DNA of 49,573 nucleotides from Blastocatellia bacterium (GCA_016789265.1 JAEUQK010000037.1:1-49573), one strand, 5' to 3'; positions 27,578 through 36,743 are shown, numbered from the stretch's first letter. Notes: generated by a model from the sequence alone, not told the origin. Numbers and translations: made by a program.

Positions 27578-28252
27578 CTATTTAAGATCTAAAATCGCCC
27601 AATCGTGCTGCAACGCAGTCTGCTTCAATCTGAAATCCGGGCAAATCGCGACCGGATGCCCGACGATCGAGAGCATCGGCAGATCGGAGATGCTGTCCGA
27701 GTACGCATAACTTTCAGAGAGATTGATATTCTCGCGTTCGGCATACTCGCGGATCCACTTCGCCTTTGTAGCGGAAGCCATCACCGGCGGCAGCACTCGG
27801 CCCGTTGCATAGCCATTGACGAACTCAAGGCGGTTAGCGACGAAATCGTCAATGCCCAGATGGTCCATCAACCGGTCGATGGTGAAATCCAAGGCTCCGG
27901 TGAGCACCACCTGCCTCTGTCCGATCTTCTTTCCCTGGGCGATCAACTCTGCTGTACCGTCAAATATCGCCGGTTTTAATACCTCTTCGAACAACTCTTC
28001 CGAGAAATAACGCAACCTATCTTGAGAGAAACCTTCGTAGCTGCGAAAGAAGACTTCGTTGAAAACATTTCGTGAATAAAGATCGGTCACGCCAAAGAAC
28101 GGCAGCTTAGCGAGCGTACCGACACTCTTCTTTGCGGTCTGCCACAACCCCTGCTGCCTCTTTGCATAGAACGCCAGCGTATGAACGAGATTAGTGCTAA
28201 CCAGCGTTCCTTCAAGGTCATAAAATGCGGCGGCTTGTCCGTTTTTGTTCAT
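27578..28252 (-). CDS. HAD-IB family phosphatase-like protein with DLE motif I
   Basis: 224 residues. The haloacid dehalogenase fold is shown by motif I YDLEGTLV (about 12-19), motif II LTGALDF (about 116-122), a Lys in ATKAKW and motif [11 protein letters not shown] (about 182-190). The helical cap between about 25 and 100 is of the HAD-IB type, as in phosphoserine phosphatase. Motif I is D-L-E where most phosphatases have D-x-D; the second acid normally acts as general acid/base, so Glu here may slow phosphatase activity or fit a transferase-like role. First gene of the operon; the LarA-like start is two bases after its stop. It may hydrolyse a phosphorylated lipid intermediate. Confidence 0.88.
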   Translation of the reverse strand: MNKNGQAAAFYDLEGTLVSTNLVHTLAFYAKRQQGLWQTAKKSVGTLAKLPFFGVTDLYSRNVFNEVFFRSYEGFSQDRLRYFSEELFEEVLKPAIFDGTAELIAQGKKIGQRQVVLTGALDFTIDRLMDHLGIDDFVANRLEFVNGYATGRVLPPVMASATKAKWIREYAERENINLSESYAYSDSISDLPMLSIVGHPVAICPDFRLKQTALQHDWAILDLK

Positions 28253-28319
28253 GCGGCTTTCGTGCTACTTTATCTGGGTTCTTTCCAAATCCGATGTCGG
28301 TATAAATGAGGATATTAGC

Positions 28320-29129
28320 ATGTACCGAACTATTTCTCACTCAAATTCGATCAAAGTTTACAATTTTATTGCAATTGTAATTACTTTGTGCTTACTCAGC
28401 AGCTGCGCAAAGCGTGTCGAAACCCATGAACTCACTTTGCCGATCTCCTCGACGTCTATCGGCGACGCCTTGAACTCTTCGGAAAAGCTTTTTGCCGAAC
28501 GTGCCGATATAGAAAAGCTGCGGCAAGCAGTCATTACTCTCGGCCGGGTCCGAAATCCGGACCAGCGGAATTTCGAAGTAGAGTGGAAGTTCGCAAAATA
28601 CTCTTACTTTCTCGGCAAATCAGAACCGAAACAAGAAGATGCTATCGCTGCATTCGAAAAAGGCCGCGATGCGGGACGGATCGCGGCTCGTGTCGATAAA
28701 ACAAAACCAGACGGCCATTTCTGGTACGCGGCAAACATGGGGGAACTTGCCCGCATTAGCCCGGTCACAGTCGGCATCAAATCGGTCGATGACATACGTG
28801 AGGAAATGCAGGCTGTAATTGACCTCCAGCGTGACTATCAGAACGGAAGCGCGTACGACGGGCTCGGACAGGTCGAAATGGCCACGCGAAATTTCAAAGG
28901 CGGCTCAGCAGAGAAAGCCGCGGAGTACTTCGAAAAGGGGCTTGAACTCGCTCCAAATAATGCCAACCTAAGACTCCATTTGGCCGAGGCATACCTTGCA
29001 TTGAAACGCGATGCGGATGCGCGAAAGCAGTTAAACACCCTGATCACGATGAAGCCCGATGAGGAGTTTAAGATCGAGCATCTGGCGGCAGTCGAGAAGG
29101 GGAAAAAGCTGATAGAGACGAACTTCTGA
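28320..29129 (+). CDS. TPR lipoprotein (TRAP-type periplasmic helper-like)
   Basis: 269 residues from ATG 28320, preceded by TGAGGA. The longer frame from 28245 overlaps the divergent HAD start and lacks a signal at its N-terminus. Signal peptide with lipobox CLLSSC (Cys near 26). The mature part is helical repeats: a block near 60-120 (AERADIEKLRQAV, FEVEWKFAKYSYF), a middle TPR-like array, and a clear TPR pair near 200-255 (AAEYFEKGLELAPNNANLR, LAEAYLALKRDADARKQL). The middle, with GHFWYAANMGELARIS and a 'VGIKSVDDI' stretch, looks like the TatT/TRAP-associated family by eye. It probably organises a periplasmic complex. coaD follows 17 bases later. Confidence 0.8.
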   Translation: MYRTISHSNSIKVYNFIAIVITLCLLSSCAKRVETHELTLPISSTSIGDALNSSEKLFAERADIEKLRQAVITLGRVRNPDQRNFEVEWKFAKYSYFLGKSEPKQEDAIAAFEKGRDAGRIAARVDKTKPDGHFWYAANMGELARISPVTVGIKSVDDIREEMQAVIDLQRDYQNGSAYDGLGQVEMATRNFKGGSAEKAAEYFEKGLELAPNNANLRLHLAEAYLALKRDADARKQLNTLITMKPDEEFKIEHLAAVEKGKKLIETNF

Positions 29130-29146
29130 ACAGATAAGATCAATAC

Positions 29147-29644
29147 ATGCGAAGAGCTATATTCCCCGGTTCATTCGACCCGCTAACCAACGGCCATCTT
29201 GATGTCATCAAGCGCAGCTTGCCGCTTTTTGACGAGATCATCATCGCCGTCCTGAATAACCCCGAAAAGAATCCTATGTTTTCGGTCGAGGAACGAGTCG
29301 AGATGATCGGGCAGATAATCCCGTCGCTGGATCACAGTGAATGCAAACTCTCGGTCAGGAGCTTCTCGGGTTTGACCGCAGAATTCGCAAAGCAATGCAA
29401 CGCAAAGGCGATCATTCGGGGAATTCGGGCGGTTGCCGACTACGAATACGAACTTCGAATGGCACTTATGAACCGCCGGCTTGAACCTGAGATCGAGACC
29501 GTTTTCCTCATGGCAGATGAAGAATTTTCCTATGTCTCCTCGACCCTTATGAAACAGGTATTTCTGCTCGGCGGCCGTGTTGACGGCCTGATCCCTGAAT
29601 TAGTCGAAACCCGGATGCGGCAGAAGCTCGGCCAGATCTCCTGA
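29147..29644 (+). CDS. coaD: Phosphopantetheine adenylyltransferase
   Basis: 165 residues, the usual length. It transfers AMP from ATP to 4'-phosphopantetheine, the fourth step of coenzyme A synthesis. The nucleotidyltransferase signature is at the N-terminus: FPGSFDPLTNGHLD (HxGH-like TNGH at about 15-18), and RGIRAVADYEYE and YSYVSSTLMKQ near the C-terminus (here FSYVSSTLMKQ) complete the active site. The gene follows the TPR lipoprotein by 17 bases and precedes an aminotransferase by 70; these need not be functionally linked. CoA and the pantetheine arm are also needed by the nearby ACP-bearing ElbD-like enzyme. Confidence 0.98.
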   Translation: MRRAIFPGSFDPLTNGHLDVIKRSLPLFDEIIIAVLNNPEKNPMFSVEERVEMIGQIIPSLDHSECKLSVRSFSGLTAEFAKQCNAKAIIRGIRAVADYEYELRMALMNRRLEPEIETVFLMADEEFSYVSSTLMKQVFLLGGRVDGLIPELVETRMRQKLGQIS

Positions 29645-29714
29645 CCAATTACGACCGATCCGCGTTTTTGAACAAGGATTAGCCCCTCTGCAAGGTCTGT
29701 GGCAAAATAACCTC

Positions 29715-30920
29715 ATGTCAACGTTCCCCGTCGCCGAACACGTCGCCAGAATGAAGGCTTCATCTACGCTGAAGGCCGCGCAAACCGCTGCTGCATTACG
29801 AGAACAAGGTCATAGCGTGATCGACTTGACGGTTGGCGAGCCGGATTTCGACACACCTCAGTTCATAAAGAACTATGCTTGGGAAGGCCTGCAAAAAGGA
29901 TTGACCAAATACACGGCTTCGTCTGGAATGAAGCAGTTTACAGAAGCTGTTTCATCGTTCTATAAGAACCAGTTCGGAGCGGAATTTTCACCGGGCGAAG
30001 TCGTCGCGAGCTGTGGCGGCAAGCAAGCATTGTTCAATGCTGCCTGCACACTCTTGAATCCCGGGGACGACGTGTTGATCCCGAAACCTTATTGGGTGAC
30101 ATTTCCGGAGATCGCGACATTTTGCCGGGCAAACAGTGTATTTATCGATACCGAGGCGACCGACTTCGTTCTTTCTGCAGATCAGGTCAGCGACGCTATG
30201 ACCGAAAAAACGAAGCTGCTTATCATCAACTCTCCGAGCAATCCTTCGGGACGTGTTATACCGCCGGCTGAGATGCGAAAGATCATTGAGACCTGCGCCG
30301 ATCGCGGTGTTTATGTACTCACCGACGAATGCTATCTCTTTTTTGCATATCCTCCTGGAGAGGTATTCACCTCTGCATCATTGCCGAAAGAGCTTCGCGA
30401 CTTCGTGTGTGTCGCGGGCAGTTTTTCAAAGACCTATGCGATGACCGGATGGCGCATAGGATATACGATCGCCAACGAAGCGTGGTCAAAGGCTATGGTA
30501 AAGCTTCAAAGCCATTCGGCAACACATCCGACATCGTTCGTCCAATATGCTTGTGCCCGAGCGATGGAGAACCACGAAGCGTCGGTCGCGGCGGTGAATG
30601 CGATGCTTGCTGAGTATGAACGCCGACGTAATTGGTTGATCCCTGCCTTGAACGCTATCAAAGGCTTCAATTGCGGTATGCCCGAAGGAGCTTTCTACGC
30701 ATTTGTCGACGTCCGGGACTTGCTCGGCGGAGAGTACAAGACATCGGCCAACGTCGCGGAAGCAATGTTAGAACGAACATACACTGTAGTGACCGATGGA
30801 GCGGGGTTTGGTGCCGAAGGCTTCTTGCGATTCTCGTATGCAACGTCGATGGAAAACCTTCACACAGCCATCGAGCGTTTGGGTGAATTGTTTGGCCGGA
30901 AGGAGGCTCAGGCTGCCTAA
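29715..30920 (+). CDS. Class I/II aminotransferase, aspartate aminotransferase type
   Basis: 401 residues. PLP-dependent fold type I. Landmarks: TVGEPDFDTP near the N-terminus (about 39-48), CGGKQAL (phosphate-binding), NSPSNPSGR (Asn contacting PLP ring), DECYLFFAYP, and SFSKTYAMTGWRIGY with the Schiff-base Lys near 240. This pattern fits bacterial aspartate (or prephenate) aminotransferase of the Ib class, which exchange amino groups between aspartate and 2-oxoglutarate. Precise substrate is not proven. Transcribed alone, ending where the minus-strand VOC gene ends; the two stops abut. Confidence 0.92.
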   Translation: MSTFPVAEHVARMKASSTLKAAQTAAALREQGHSVIDLTVGEPDFDTPQFIKNYAWEGLQKGLTKYTASSGMKQFTEAVSSFYKNQFGAEFSPGEVVASCGGKQALFNAACTLLNPGDDVLIPKPYWVTFPEIATFCRANSVFIDTEATDFVLSADQVSDAMTEKTKLLIINSPSNPSGRVIPPAEMRKIIETCADRGVYVLTDECYLFFAYPPGEVFTSASLPKELRDFVCVAGSFSKTYAMTGWRIGYTIANEAWSKAMVKLQSHSATHPTSFVQYACARAMENHEASVAAVNAMLAEYERRRNWLIPALNAIKGFNCGMPEGAFYAFVDVRDLLGGEYKTSANVAEAMLERTYTVVTDGAGFGAEGFLRFSYATSMENLHTAIERLGELFGRKEAQAA

Positions 30921-31316
30921 TTAACCATTGGAAAAGACAAGCTTGTAACCATTGCAGTCTCTAACCTCTAATTCAATACAATTGTAGATGCGCCTAATAG
31001 GTCCGGCTATGATGTCGGCTCCAGCCGCCGTCAGTTCATCAAACAATTCAAAAACATCAGAAACCCAGATATACGCATCGCTGCTGATCTTTCGCAGTTC
31101 GAGATTCGATCTCTGTGGTTCGGCATCTGCCTTGCCAAAGTGTATCTCTACGCCGCCGCGGCCGACCATGGCGAAAACCGGCGGATCGGCAAAGTAACCT
31201 AGGATCTCAAAACCCAAAACATCACGATAATATTCGGCCGTCGTGACAACGTCACTGACGACGAAACTCGGTGCAATGCTCTTGAACTCGACCTTTCGGG
31301 CCGTCTCCGTCCCCAT
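30921..31316 (-). CDS. VOC (glyoxalase/bleomycin-resistance fold) protein
   Basis: About 131 residues. The paired beta-alpha-beta-beta-beta modules of the VOC fold are clear: APSFVVSDVVTTAEYYRDVLGF near the N-terminus (only in part quoted here as FVVSDVVTTAEYYRDVLGF) and AYIWVSDVFELFDELTAAG at the start of module two, ending in ELEVRDCNGYKLVF. His in VEIHFG and Glu in IELEVRD could bind a metal. The family includes lyases, dioxygenases and resistance proteins, so function is open. ATG 31316 is two bases after the ABC ATPase stop, so this is the last gene of the BMP/ATPase operon. Confidence 0.85.
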   Translation of the reverse strand: MGTETARKVEFKSIAPSFVVSDVVTTAEYYRDVLGFEILGYFADPPVFAMVGRGGVEIHFGKADAEPQRSNLELRKISSDAYIWVSDVFELFDELTAAGADIIAGPIRRIYNCIELEVRDCNGYKLVFSNG

Positions 31317-31318
31317 CA

Positions 31319-32812
31319 CTATCCACCGGTCATCATCAGGCCGATCTCTTCGAACGTGGCAGTTTTGGGATCGATCTCGCCGACGATCTTGCCCTCACGG
31401 ATCACAAGCAGGCGATCGGCAAGCGCTGTAACCTCTTCTAGTTCCGCGGAAACAAGCAATACGGCCCGCCCCTTATCGCGCAGCTCGATAAGTTTGCGAT
31501 GTATGAACTCGATCGCTCCGATATCGACGCCGCGAGTTGGCTGCGATACAAGCAGCAGCTTTGGATCAAGTTCAAATTCGCGTCCTATTATCAGCTTTTG
31601 CTGATTTCCGCCCGACAGCGATCTTGCCGTAAGTTCCGGATTGGGTGGGCGAACGTCAAACTCCTCGATGATCTCACCTACGCGTTTCTCGATAGCCGCC
31701 GAATTTAACACACCTGCAGCCGCTGCGATCGGAGCACGATAATGGACACCAAGGATCGAATTCTCATAAAGATCTGAATTTAGCAGCAGGCCGCGCTTAT
31801 GACGGTCCTCTGGAATGTGAGCGATGCCCAGCTCTTTGATATCACGAGCCGAATTACCGGTAATATCTTTGCCTTCGAATTCAACGCTGCCGCTTGCCGG
31901 TTTGGTCAAACCGGCGAGAGCCTCGATCAACTCCGTTTGGCCATTTCCCTCAATGCCCGCTATTCCGACGATCTCACCAGCGCGAACCTCAAACGAAACG
32001 CCGCCGACAGCAACTCCGTTCCTGCCCATTACAACCAGATCGTTAAGATCAAGGACGATCGCGGCGGGGGTCGCGCCGGTCTTTTCAACGCGAAGCAGAA
32101 CATCGCGGCCGACGATCATCCGAGCCAGTTCCTGAGTATTTGTCTCGGAGGTTTTGACCATGCCAACGGTTTTGCCGTCACGCATCACGGTAACTTCGTC
32201 AGAGATCGCAAGAACTTCCTCTAGTTTGTGAGTAATGATCACGATGGTCTTTCCCTGTTCCTTCATACGACGAAGAATGGCAAAGAACTCTTCGACCTCC
32301 TGCGGCGACAGCACCGCCGTTGGCTCGTCAAGGATCAGGAAATTCGCGTTTCGGTAGAGTGCCTTGAGAAGTTCGACACGCTGCTGTTGCCCGACGGAGA
32401 GATCTTCGATCAGCGCATGCGGATCAATGTTCAGCTTGAGATCGTCCGAAAGCTTTTTTATTTCGGCATTGGCCCTGTCGAGATCGAGGTTCGCCGCGGA
32501 ACCAGTCTCGGCTCCGAGAATTATGTTCTCGGCGACGGACATGTTATCCACGAGCATGAAGTGTTGATGTACCATGCCGATGCCCAATGCAATGGCATCG
32601 TGGGGATTGCGGATCGTCACCGGTTTGCCGTCGAAGATGATCTCGCCTTGATCGGGGTTGTAGAAACCATAGACGACCTTCATGGCCGTCGACTTTCCGG
32701 CACCGTTCTCGCCGACGATCGCGTGGATCGTTCCTTTATGAACGGTCAACGATACGTCTTCATTAGCGACGCAATCACCGAATGCCTTTTTGATATTCTT
32801 GAGTTCTAGCAT
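31319..32812 (-). CDS. ABC transporter ATPase, nucleoside/simple-sugar uptake type
   Basis: 497 residues with two ATPase cassettes, as in RbsA and in the BMP-linked nucleoside importers (NupO-like). Cassette 1: Walker [10 protein letters not shown] (about 35-43), signature [15 protein letters not shown], Walker [13 protein letters not shown]. Cassette 2: a degenerate Walker A ([14 protein letters not shown], lacking the Lys-Ser/Thr), signature [14 protein letters not shown], Walker [13 protein letters not shown] where Glu is replaced by Gln. Such asymmetry is normal in this family. It energises uptake together with two membrane permeases, which are not in this window. The start is three bases after the stop of the binding-protein gene. 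Confidence 0.95.
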   Translation of the reverse strand: MLELKNIKKAFGDCVANEDVSLTVHKGTIHAIVGENGAGKSTAMKVVYGFYNPDQGEIIFDGKPVTIRNPHDAIALGIGMVHQHFMLVDNMSVAENIILGAETGSAANLDLDRANAEIKKLSDDLKLNIDPHALIEDLSVGQQQRVELLKALYRNANFLILDEPTAVLSPQEVEEFFAILRRMKEQGKTIVIITHKLEEVLAISDEVTVMRDGKTVGMVKTSETNTQELARMIVGRDVLLRVEKTGATPAAIVLDLNDLVVMGRNGVAVGGVSFEVRAGEIVGIAGIEGNGQTELIEALAGLTKPASGSVEFEGKDITGNSARDIKELGIAHIPEDRHKRGLLLNSDLYENSILGVHYRAPIAAAAGVLNSAAIEKRVGEIIEEFDVRPPNPELTARSLSGGNQQKLIIGREFELDPKLLLVSQPTRGVDIGAIEFIHRKLIELRDKGRAVLLVSAELEEVTALADRLLVIREGKIVGEIDPKTATFEEIGLMMTGG

Positions 32813-32815
32813 GTA

Positions 32816-33868
32816 TCAATTCGCCATTGCGTCGGTCACTTTGATCTTCCCGTCGATGATCTCCTTTTTGGCTTCCTCTACCTTCAGGATCACGTCGCCC
32901 GGGATCAGTTTTTCGTTGTTTTTATCCAACGCGTAGGCAACACCGTCCTTATCGAGACCAAACACGTGAAAACCGCCGACGAACTTACCTTCGAGAACCT
33001 CTTTGACAGCGTCGTAAACGGCATTATCCACTCGTTTGACCATTGACGTAAGAACAAATCCAGGCTTTACGCCATTCTGATTAGAATCGACTCCTATAAC
33101 GAACTTTTTAGCTTCGTCGCCCGTTTTACCGTATTGCTCGACCGCGTCAAATGCTCCGAGTCCCGAGTTCCCTGCGGCAGTAAAGATCACGTCAGCACCT
33201 TTTTCGATCTGTGCCAGTGCGAGTTCCTTGCCCTTTGCAGGATTGTTCCACGCGGCGTCATTCACCCCGACGTAATTGCTCACGATGCGGATGTTCGGAT
33301 TGATCGACTTTGCACCTTCTTCATATCCTTTGTTAAAGCGATGAATGAGCGGAATGTCCATACCGCCAAGGAAGCCGAGAACGCCGGTCTTCGATTTCGA
33401 CGCGGCGATCATTCCGACGAGATAAGAGCCTTCGTGTTCGCGAAAGACTAGCGACGCAACATTTTGCTTCGGCGTTTTGCCGTCCTTTTCGAAAATGACG
33501 CCGTCAATGATCGCGAACTTGATGTTCGGATAATCGGTGGCGACAGACTGCATTATTGGGCCTTGGGCAAATCCGACGCCGACGATAAGGTCAAAATTCC
33601 TTTCGGCAAACGCACGCATTGCAGGTTCGATGGAAGTCGGGTTGCCGGGCTCAACGTCGTATAGACAGATCGGCAGGTCCTTTTCCGCACGCTTTACGCC
33701 TTCCCAGGCCGCTGCATTGAATGAACGGTCATTCTTTCCGCCGATGTCGAACACGATGCCGACCTTGATCTTGCAGCCCTCGCGGCGGGCTTCGGCCCGT
33801 TCCGCACAAGACGCGAGCAACAATAAGAGCAACGCGGCCGAGGTAGCAATTAGGGTTCTGTAGCACAT
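32816..33868 (-). CDS. BMP-family nucleoside-binding lipoprotein
   Basis: About 350 residues from ATG 33868, where the signal peptide (CYRTLIATSAALLLLLLAS) and lipobox LASC are complete; the longer frame to 33907 is not supported. BMP (basic membrane protein) family proteins, such as PnrA/TmpC and BmpA, bind purine nucleosides outside the cell for ABC uptake. Visible motifs: VGIVFDIGGKNDRSFN (about 36-51), DLIVGVGFAQG, KIGVLGFLGGMDIPLI-type (here KTGVLGFLGGMDIPLI), VIFTAAGNSGLGAFD and VIGVDSNQNGVKPGFVLTSMVK-type strand (partly quoted as GVDSNQNG). First gene of the operon with the ATPase and VOC protein. Nucleoside as ligand is inferred from the family. Confidence 0.93.
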   Translation of the reverse strand: MCYRTLIATSAALLLLLLASCAERAEARREGCKIKVGIVFDIGGKNDRSFNAAAWEGVKRAEKDLPICLYDVEPGNPTSIEPAMRAFAERNFDLIVGVGFAQGPIMQSVATDYPNIKFAIIDGVIFEKDGKTPKQNVASLVFREHEGSYLVGMIAASKSKTGVLGFLGGMDIPLIHRFNKGYEEGAKSINPNIRIVSNYVGVNDAAWNNPAKGKELALAQIEKGADVIFTAAGNSGLGAFDAVEQYGKTGDEAKKFVIGVDSNQNGVKPGFVLTSMVKRVDNAVYDAVKEVLEGKFVGGFHVFGLDKDGVAYALDKNNEKLIPGDVILKVEEAKKEIIDGKIKVTDAMAN

Positions 33869-33918
33869 AAATTTGCAGGCTGAGAGTCGTCCATAGCTTA
33901 CATCCATAAAGAATCAAC

Positions 33919-33937
33919 GGCAAGACTGAAGTTTGCC
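33919..33937. repeat. REP-like short hairpin, copy 4
   Basis: ggcaagactgaagtttgcc: 8 paired bases with one bulged G and the ACTGAAGT core also found in copies 1 and 3. It lies 51 bases before the chosen start of the BMP gene, in its probable 5' leader. Confidence 0.5.
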
Positions 33938-34017
33938 ACAATATGGTGATTTAGATGCAACCAACGCCCTTAAGTCATTCCACGAAAATGCCGATACGTT
34001 CTAAGCAGCCGTCTTAA

Positions 34018-34054
34018 TAAAACGAGGCCCCTGGTTAGAATGGGCCTCGTTTTA
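34018..34054. terminator. Terminator after the VWA gene
   Basis: A perfect 13-bp stem taaaacgaggccc/gggcctcgtttta with an 11-base loop. It lies downstream of the minus-strand VWA gene and upstream of the BMP gene, so it separates two minus-strand transcripts. Confidence 0.85.
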
Positions 34055-34081
34055 TGAAAGCTGAATTATTAAATTACGACC

Positions 34082-35266
34082 TCACTTGATCCCCTTCTTA
34101 AGAAGCTGTTCCTTAAGTGCTTGCGCGACGGCAGTGTCAAAGCCGTTTTGCTGGCCAAGCTTCTTGCGTTCGGCCGTGATATAAGCGTCCCGCTGTTTCG
34201 AAAGTTCGAGTATCTCGGCCCGGATCTTCTTTCGTTCTTCGATGCGGCCCGCGATCACCTTTTCTCGTTCAGAAACCGACAGTTTTTGAAGATCTTCGGG
34301 AAGGTCTTCGGTCTTTACGTCCTTCACCTTAATTTTTTCATTCTCAACGTCCTGCACGAGGTCCCCGTCGTACTGGAAGGAATTTACAGCTTTGTTGACA
34401 GCGCGGTCTGCTTTTGCGGTAGCGGATGCAGCTCCGTCGATCCGCATTTCGGCGGACATCTGAAGCGAAGTGTTTGCGTCGCGAGACTTCTTTTCACCAT
34501 ATGAGAGATATGTACGCCCGTTCTTTGCCGCAAGCTCCGCAAGTTTCGCGTCAAATGGAGTTGTAATGGCCTGCACGCCGCCGTCTTGCGCGATAGCGAA
34601 ATATTTACCTTCACCGCGCAGAGCGATCGTCTGCCATATCTCTTTCGTGCCGCCTATGCTTCCGCATTGAATGGTATTCACGATCATGTTCTTGCGGACA
34701 GCTTCGGCGGTTGTGACGAGAACGTCAGGTTCCTGCGCATAATTCTGAGGCGGAGCATCACCTACCAGAAAGACGATCTGGGCGAGTCCGCGGCCCGCTT
34801 TAGACCAGCCCGCATTTCTTACGCCTTCGGCCAACGCCTTTCGCACATTTTCCGGAGTATCGCCGCCTCCGCCCGCCTGATAGTCCATCAACGTAGTGTA
34901 AGCCTTGTCGAGGTCTTCCGTGATCGGCAGAAGCTTGGTCACGTATTCGTCGCCGATATCGCGATAGGCGACGAGGCCGACGCGAACACGCGGTTTCGAA
35001 GGTTTCTGCATCACTTCATTGATGATGCCCCAGATGCGCTGTTTCGCACCGTCGATCAGACCGCCCATCGAGCCGGTCGTATCAAGAACAAACACGAGTT
35101 CGAGCGTATCGCGTGACTTATCGTTGATCGGTTTAGCGGTCGTTGTAGTCGTAGTTGTCGTCGTCGCAGTACGTGTGATCCGTGTGGTCGTGCTCTGAGC
35201 GAAAGTTGCCGTGCAGGCGGCGAGAGTAACTACCGTCAAAAGGACGTGCAGGGTCGTTCGTTTCAT
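34082..35266 (-). CDS. Exported von Willebrand factor A domain protein
   Basis: About 394 residues from ATG 35266, the start that gives a signal peptide (KRTTLHVLLTVVTLAACTATFAQ, in part) and cleavage near TFAQ. A Thr-rich linker (nine consecutive Thr) follows, then the VWA domain (about 52-235) with metal-ion site DTTGSMGG (DxTxS), a Thr in GDTPE and a later Asp in LVGDAP. The C-terminal part (about 270-390) is charged, predicted helical, with Glu/Lys-rich segments (EERKKIRAEILELSKQRDAYI, in part). VWA domains bind protein ligands through metal; the ligand is unknown. Encoded alone between the terminator and the thymidine phosphorylase gene. Confidence 0.88.
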   Translation of the reverse strand: MKRTTLHVLLTVVTLAACTATFAQSTTTRITRTATTTTTTTTTAKPINDKSRDTLELVFVLDTTGSMGGLIDGAKQRIWGIINEVMQKPSKPRVRVGLVAYRDIGDEYVTKLLPITEDLDKAYTTLMDYQAGGGGDTPENVRKALAEGVRNAGWSKAGRGLAQIVFLVGDAPPQNYAQEPDVLVTTAEAVRKNMIVNTIQCGSIGGTKEIWQTIALRGEGKYFAIAQDGGVQAITTPFDAKLAELAAKNGRTYLSYGEKKSRDANTSLQMSAEMRIDGAASATAKADRAVNKAVNSFQYDGDLVQDVENEKIKVKDVKTEDLPEDLQKLSVSEREKVIAGRIEERKKIRAEILELSKQRDAYITAERKKLGQQNGFDTAVAQALKEQLLKKGIK

Positions 35267-35370
35267 ACAAGTCTCCCGAATAGGTTTTGATAGTGCCATT
35301 AAAGGCGGACAATTAGGGAACGTTCGGATAAATACAGACTTGCAAAGTTTCTTGAACGAGAAACCAAGGG

Positions 35371-36684
35371 TTAGATGACTTCGCGGATCAGTTGAATTGG
35401 ATGGGAAGGCTCCTGAACTATCGAATAGGCACCAGCGAGCTTTGATGAGATCGTATCGAACTGGTCCCGATTCCGGAAAAATAGAATTCCGATAGGATCG
35501 CCTGAACCGATCTGGTCACCGATCTTCAGTTCCGTCGCAAAGCCGACTCCGGGATCGACCTCATCCTCGGCCTTGGTCCGGCCGCCGCCGATCTCGCAGA
35601 TAGCGTTGCCGATAGCGAGGGTGTCTATGTCGGCGATGAAACCATCGCTTTCAGCAATGATCTCTCGTTTCATAATGCCGCCATCGAGAAGCATTTCGGG
35701 GTTGTCGCAAACGGCAGCATCGCCGTTCTGGCATTCGACATTTAGCCGGAACCGCTCGAGTGCCAGTCCGCTCTCCAGCTTTGCGGTACACATCGCTCTT
35801 GCCGAGTCGAGATCCGCGGCGATACCGCTAAGCACGAGCATTCTGGCCGAGAGTTCTAGTGAAAGTTCCCATGTAGGCATCGCGGCCGGTTCGATCTCAT
35901 TCCGAAGTATCTTGATACACTCGTACACCTCAAGCGCGTTGCCGACGTACTTACCGAGCGGCTGTCCCATATCTGACACAACAGCCTGTGTCCGGACCCC
36001 GAAATGTTCGCCTGTCCTAACCATCGCGGCGGCGAGCTTTTCTGAATCGCAAAGCTCTTTCATGAAAGCGCCGGAGCCGGTCTTTACGTCAAGCACCAGG
36101 ACATCCAGACCCTCTGCCAGCTTCTTTGACATTATTGACGCTACGATAAGCGGTATGTAAGGTACGGTCGCCGTCGCGTCGCGAAGGGCGTAGATCTTTT
36201 TGTCGGCGGGAGCTATATCGGCGGTCTGGCCGGACATTGCAAAGCCGCATCGTTTGATAATGACGCGAAATTCCTGAGTCGAGAGGTTCACGTTAAATCC
36301 CGGTATGGATTCGAGCTTATCGAGCGTGCCGCCCGTGTGGCCGAGGCCCCGGCCTGAGATCATTGGGACCGCCACTCCGCAAGCGGCAACCAGCGGTGCG
36401 ATCACAAGTGAGGTCTTGTCGCCGACGCCGCCTGTCGAATGCTTGTCCGCCTTTGGCATGTCAATATCCGAAAGGTCGAGAACTTCGCCCGAATAGAGCA
36501 TCGATCGGACAAGCGCTTCGCCCTCAGTATCACTCAAGCCACGAATGAACATCGCCATTACGAGCGCGGAGATCTGATAGTCGGCCCAAGACGAATCGCA
36601 AACGCCATCGATGAACGCTCCGATCTCTTCGGCGGTCAATTCCCTGCCGTCACGTTTTTTGGCGATTATCTCTTGTGGTCTCAT
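35371..36684 (-). CDS. deoA: Thymidine / pyrimidine-nucleoside phosphorylase
   Basis: 437 residues, the normal length. It cleaves thymidine or other pyrimidine nucleosides with phosphate to base plus (deoxy)ribose 1-phosphate. Family signature: KHSTGGVGDKTSLVIAPLVA (about 79-98) and SGRGLGHTGGTLDKLESIPG (phosphate and nucleoside loop, about 109-128). Residues for the pyrimidine ring, including SGQTADIAPADKK and the MSKKLAEG Lys pair, follow. Whether it is thymidine-specific (deoA) or broad (pdp) cannot be told. About 1.5 kb from the BMP nucleoside importer genes on the same strand; these together suggest nucleoside salvage. Confidence 0.95.
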   Translation of the reverse strand: MRPQEIIAKKRDGRELTAEEIGAFIDGVCDSSWADYQISALVMAMFIRGLSDTEGEALVRSMLYSGEVLDLSDIDMPKADKHSTGGVGDKTSLVIAPLVAACGVAVPMISGRGLGHTGGTLDKLESIPGFNVNLSTQEFRVIIKRCGFAMSGQTADIAPADKKIYALRDATATVPYIPLIVASIMSKKLAEGLDVLVLDVKTGSGAFMKELCDSEKLAAAMVRTGEHFGVRTQAVVSDMGQPLGKYVGNALEVYECIKILRNEIEPAAMPTWELSLELSARMLVLSGIAADLDSARAMCTAKLESGLALERFRLNVECQNGDAAVCDNPEMLLDGGIMKREIIAESDGFIADIDTLAIGNAICEIGGGRTKAEDEVDPGVGFATELKIGDQIGSGDPIGILFFRNRDQFDTISSKLAGAYSIVQEPSHPIQLIREVI

Positions 36685-36695
36685 TCGTTCGGGGT

Positions 36696-36711
36696 GCGAG
36701 TTTCAACTCGT
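36696..36711. repeat. REP-like short hairpin, copy 5
   Basis: gcgagtttcaactcgt: a five- to six-base stem (GCGAGT/ACTCGT) around a four-base TTCA loop. It lies just upstream of deoA, 38 bases from copy 6. Confidence 0.45.
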
Positions 36712-36743
36712 ACAGCGTTGCGTCGGGAAATCTCGTGGTAACG

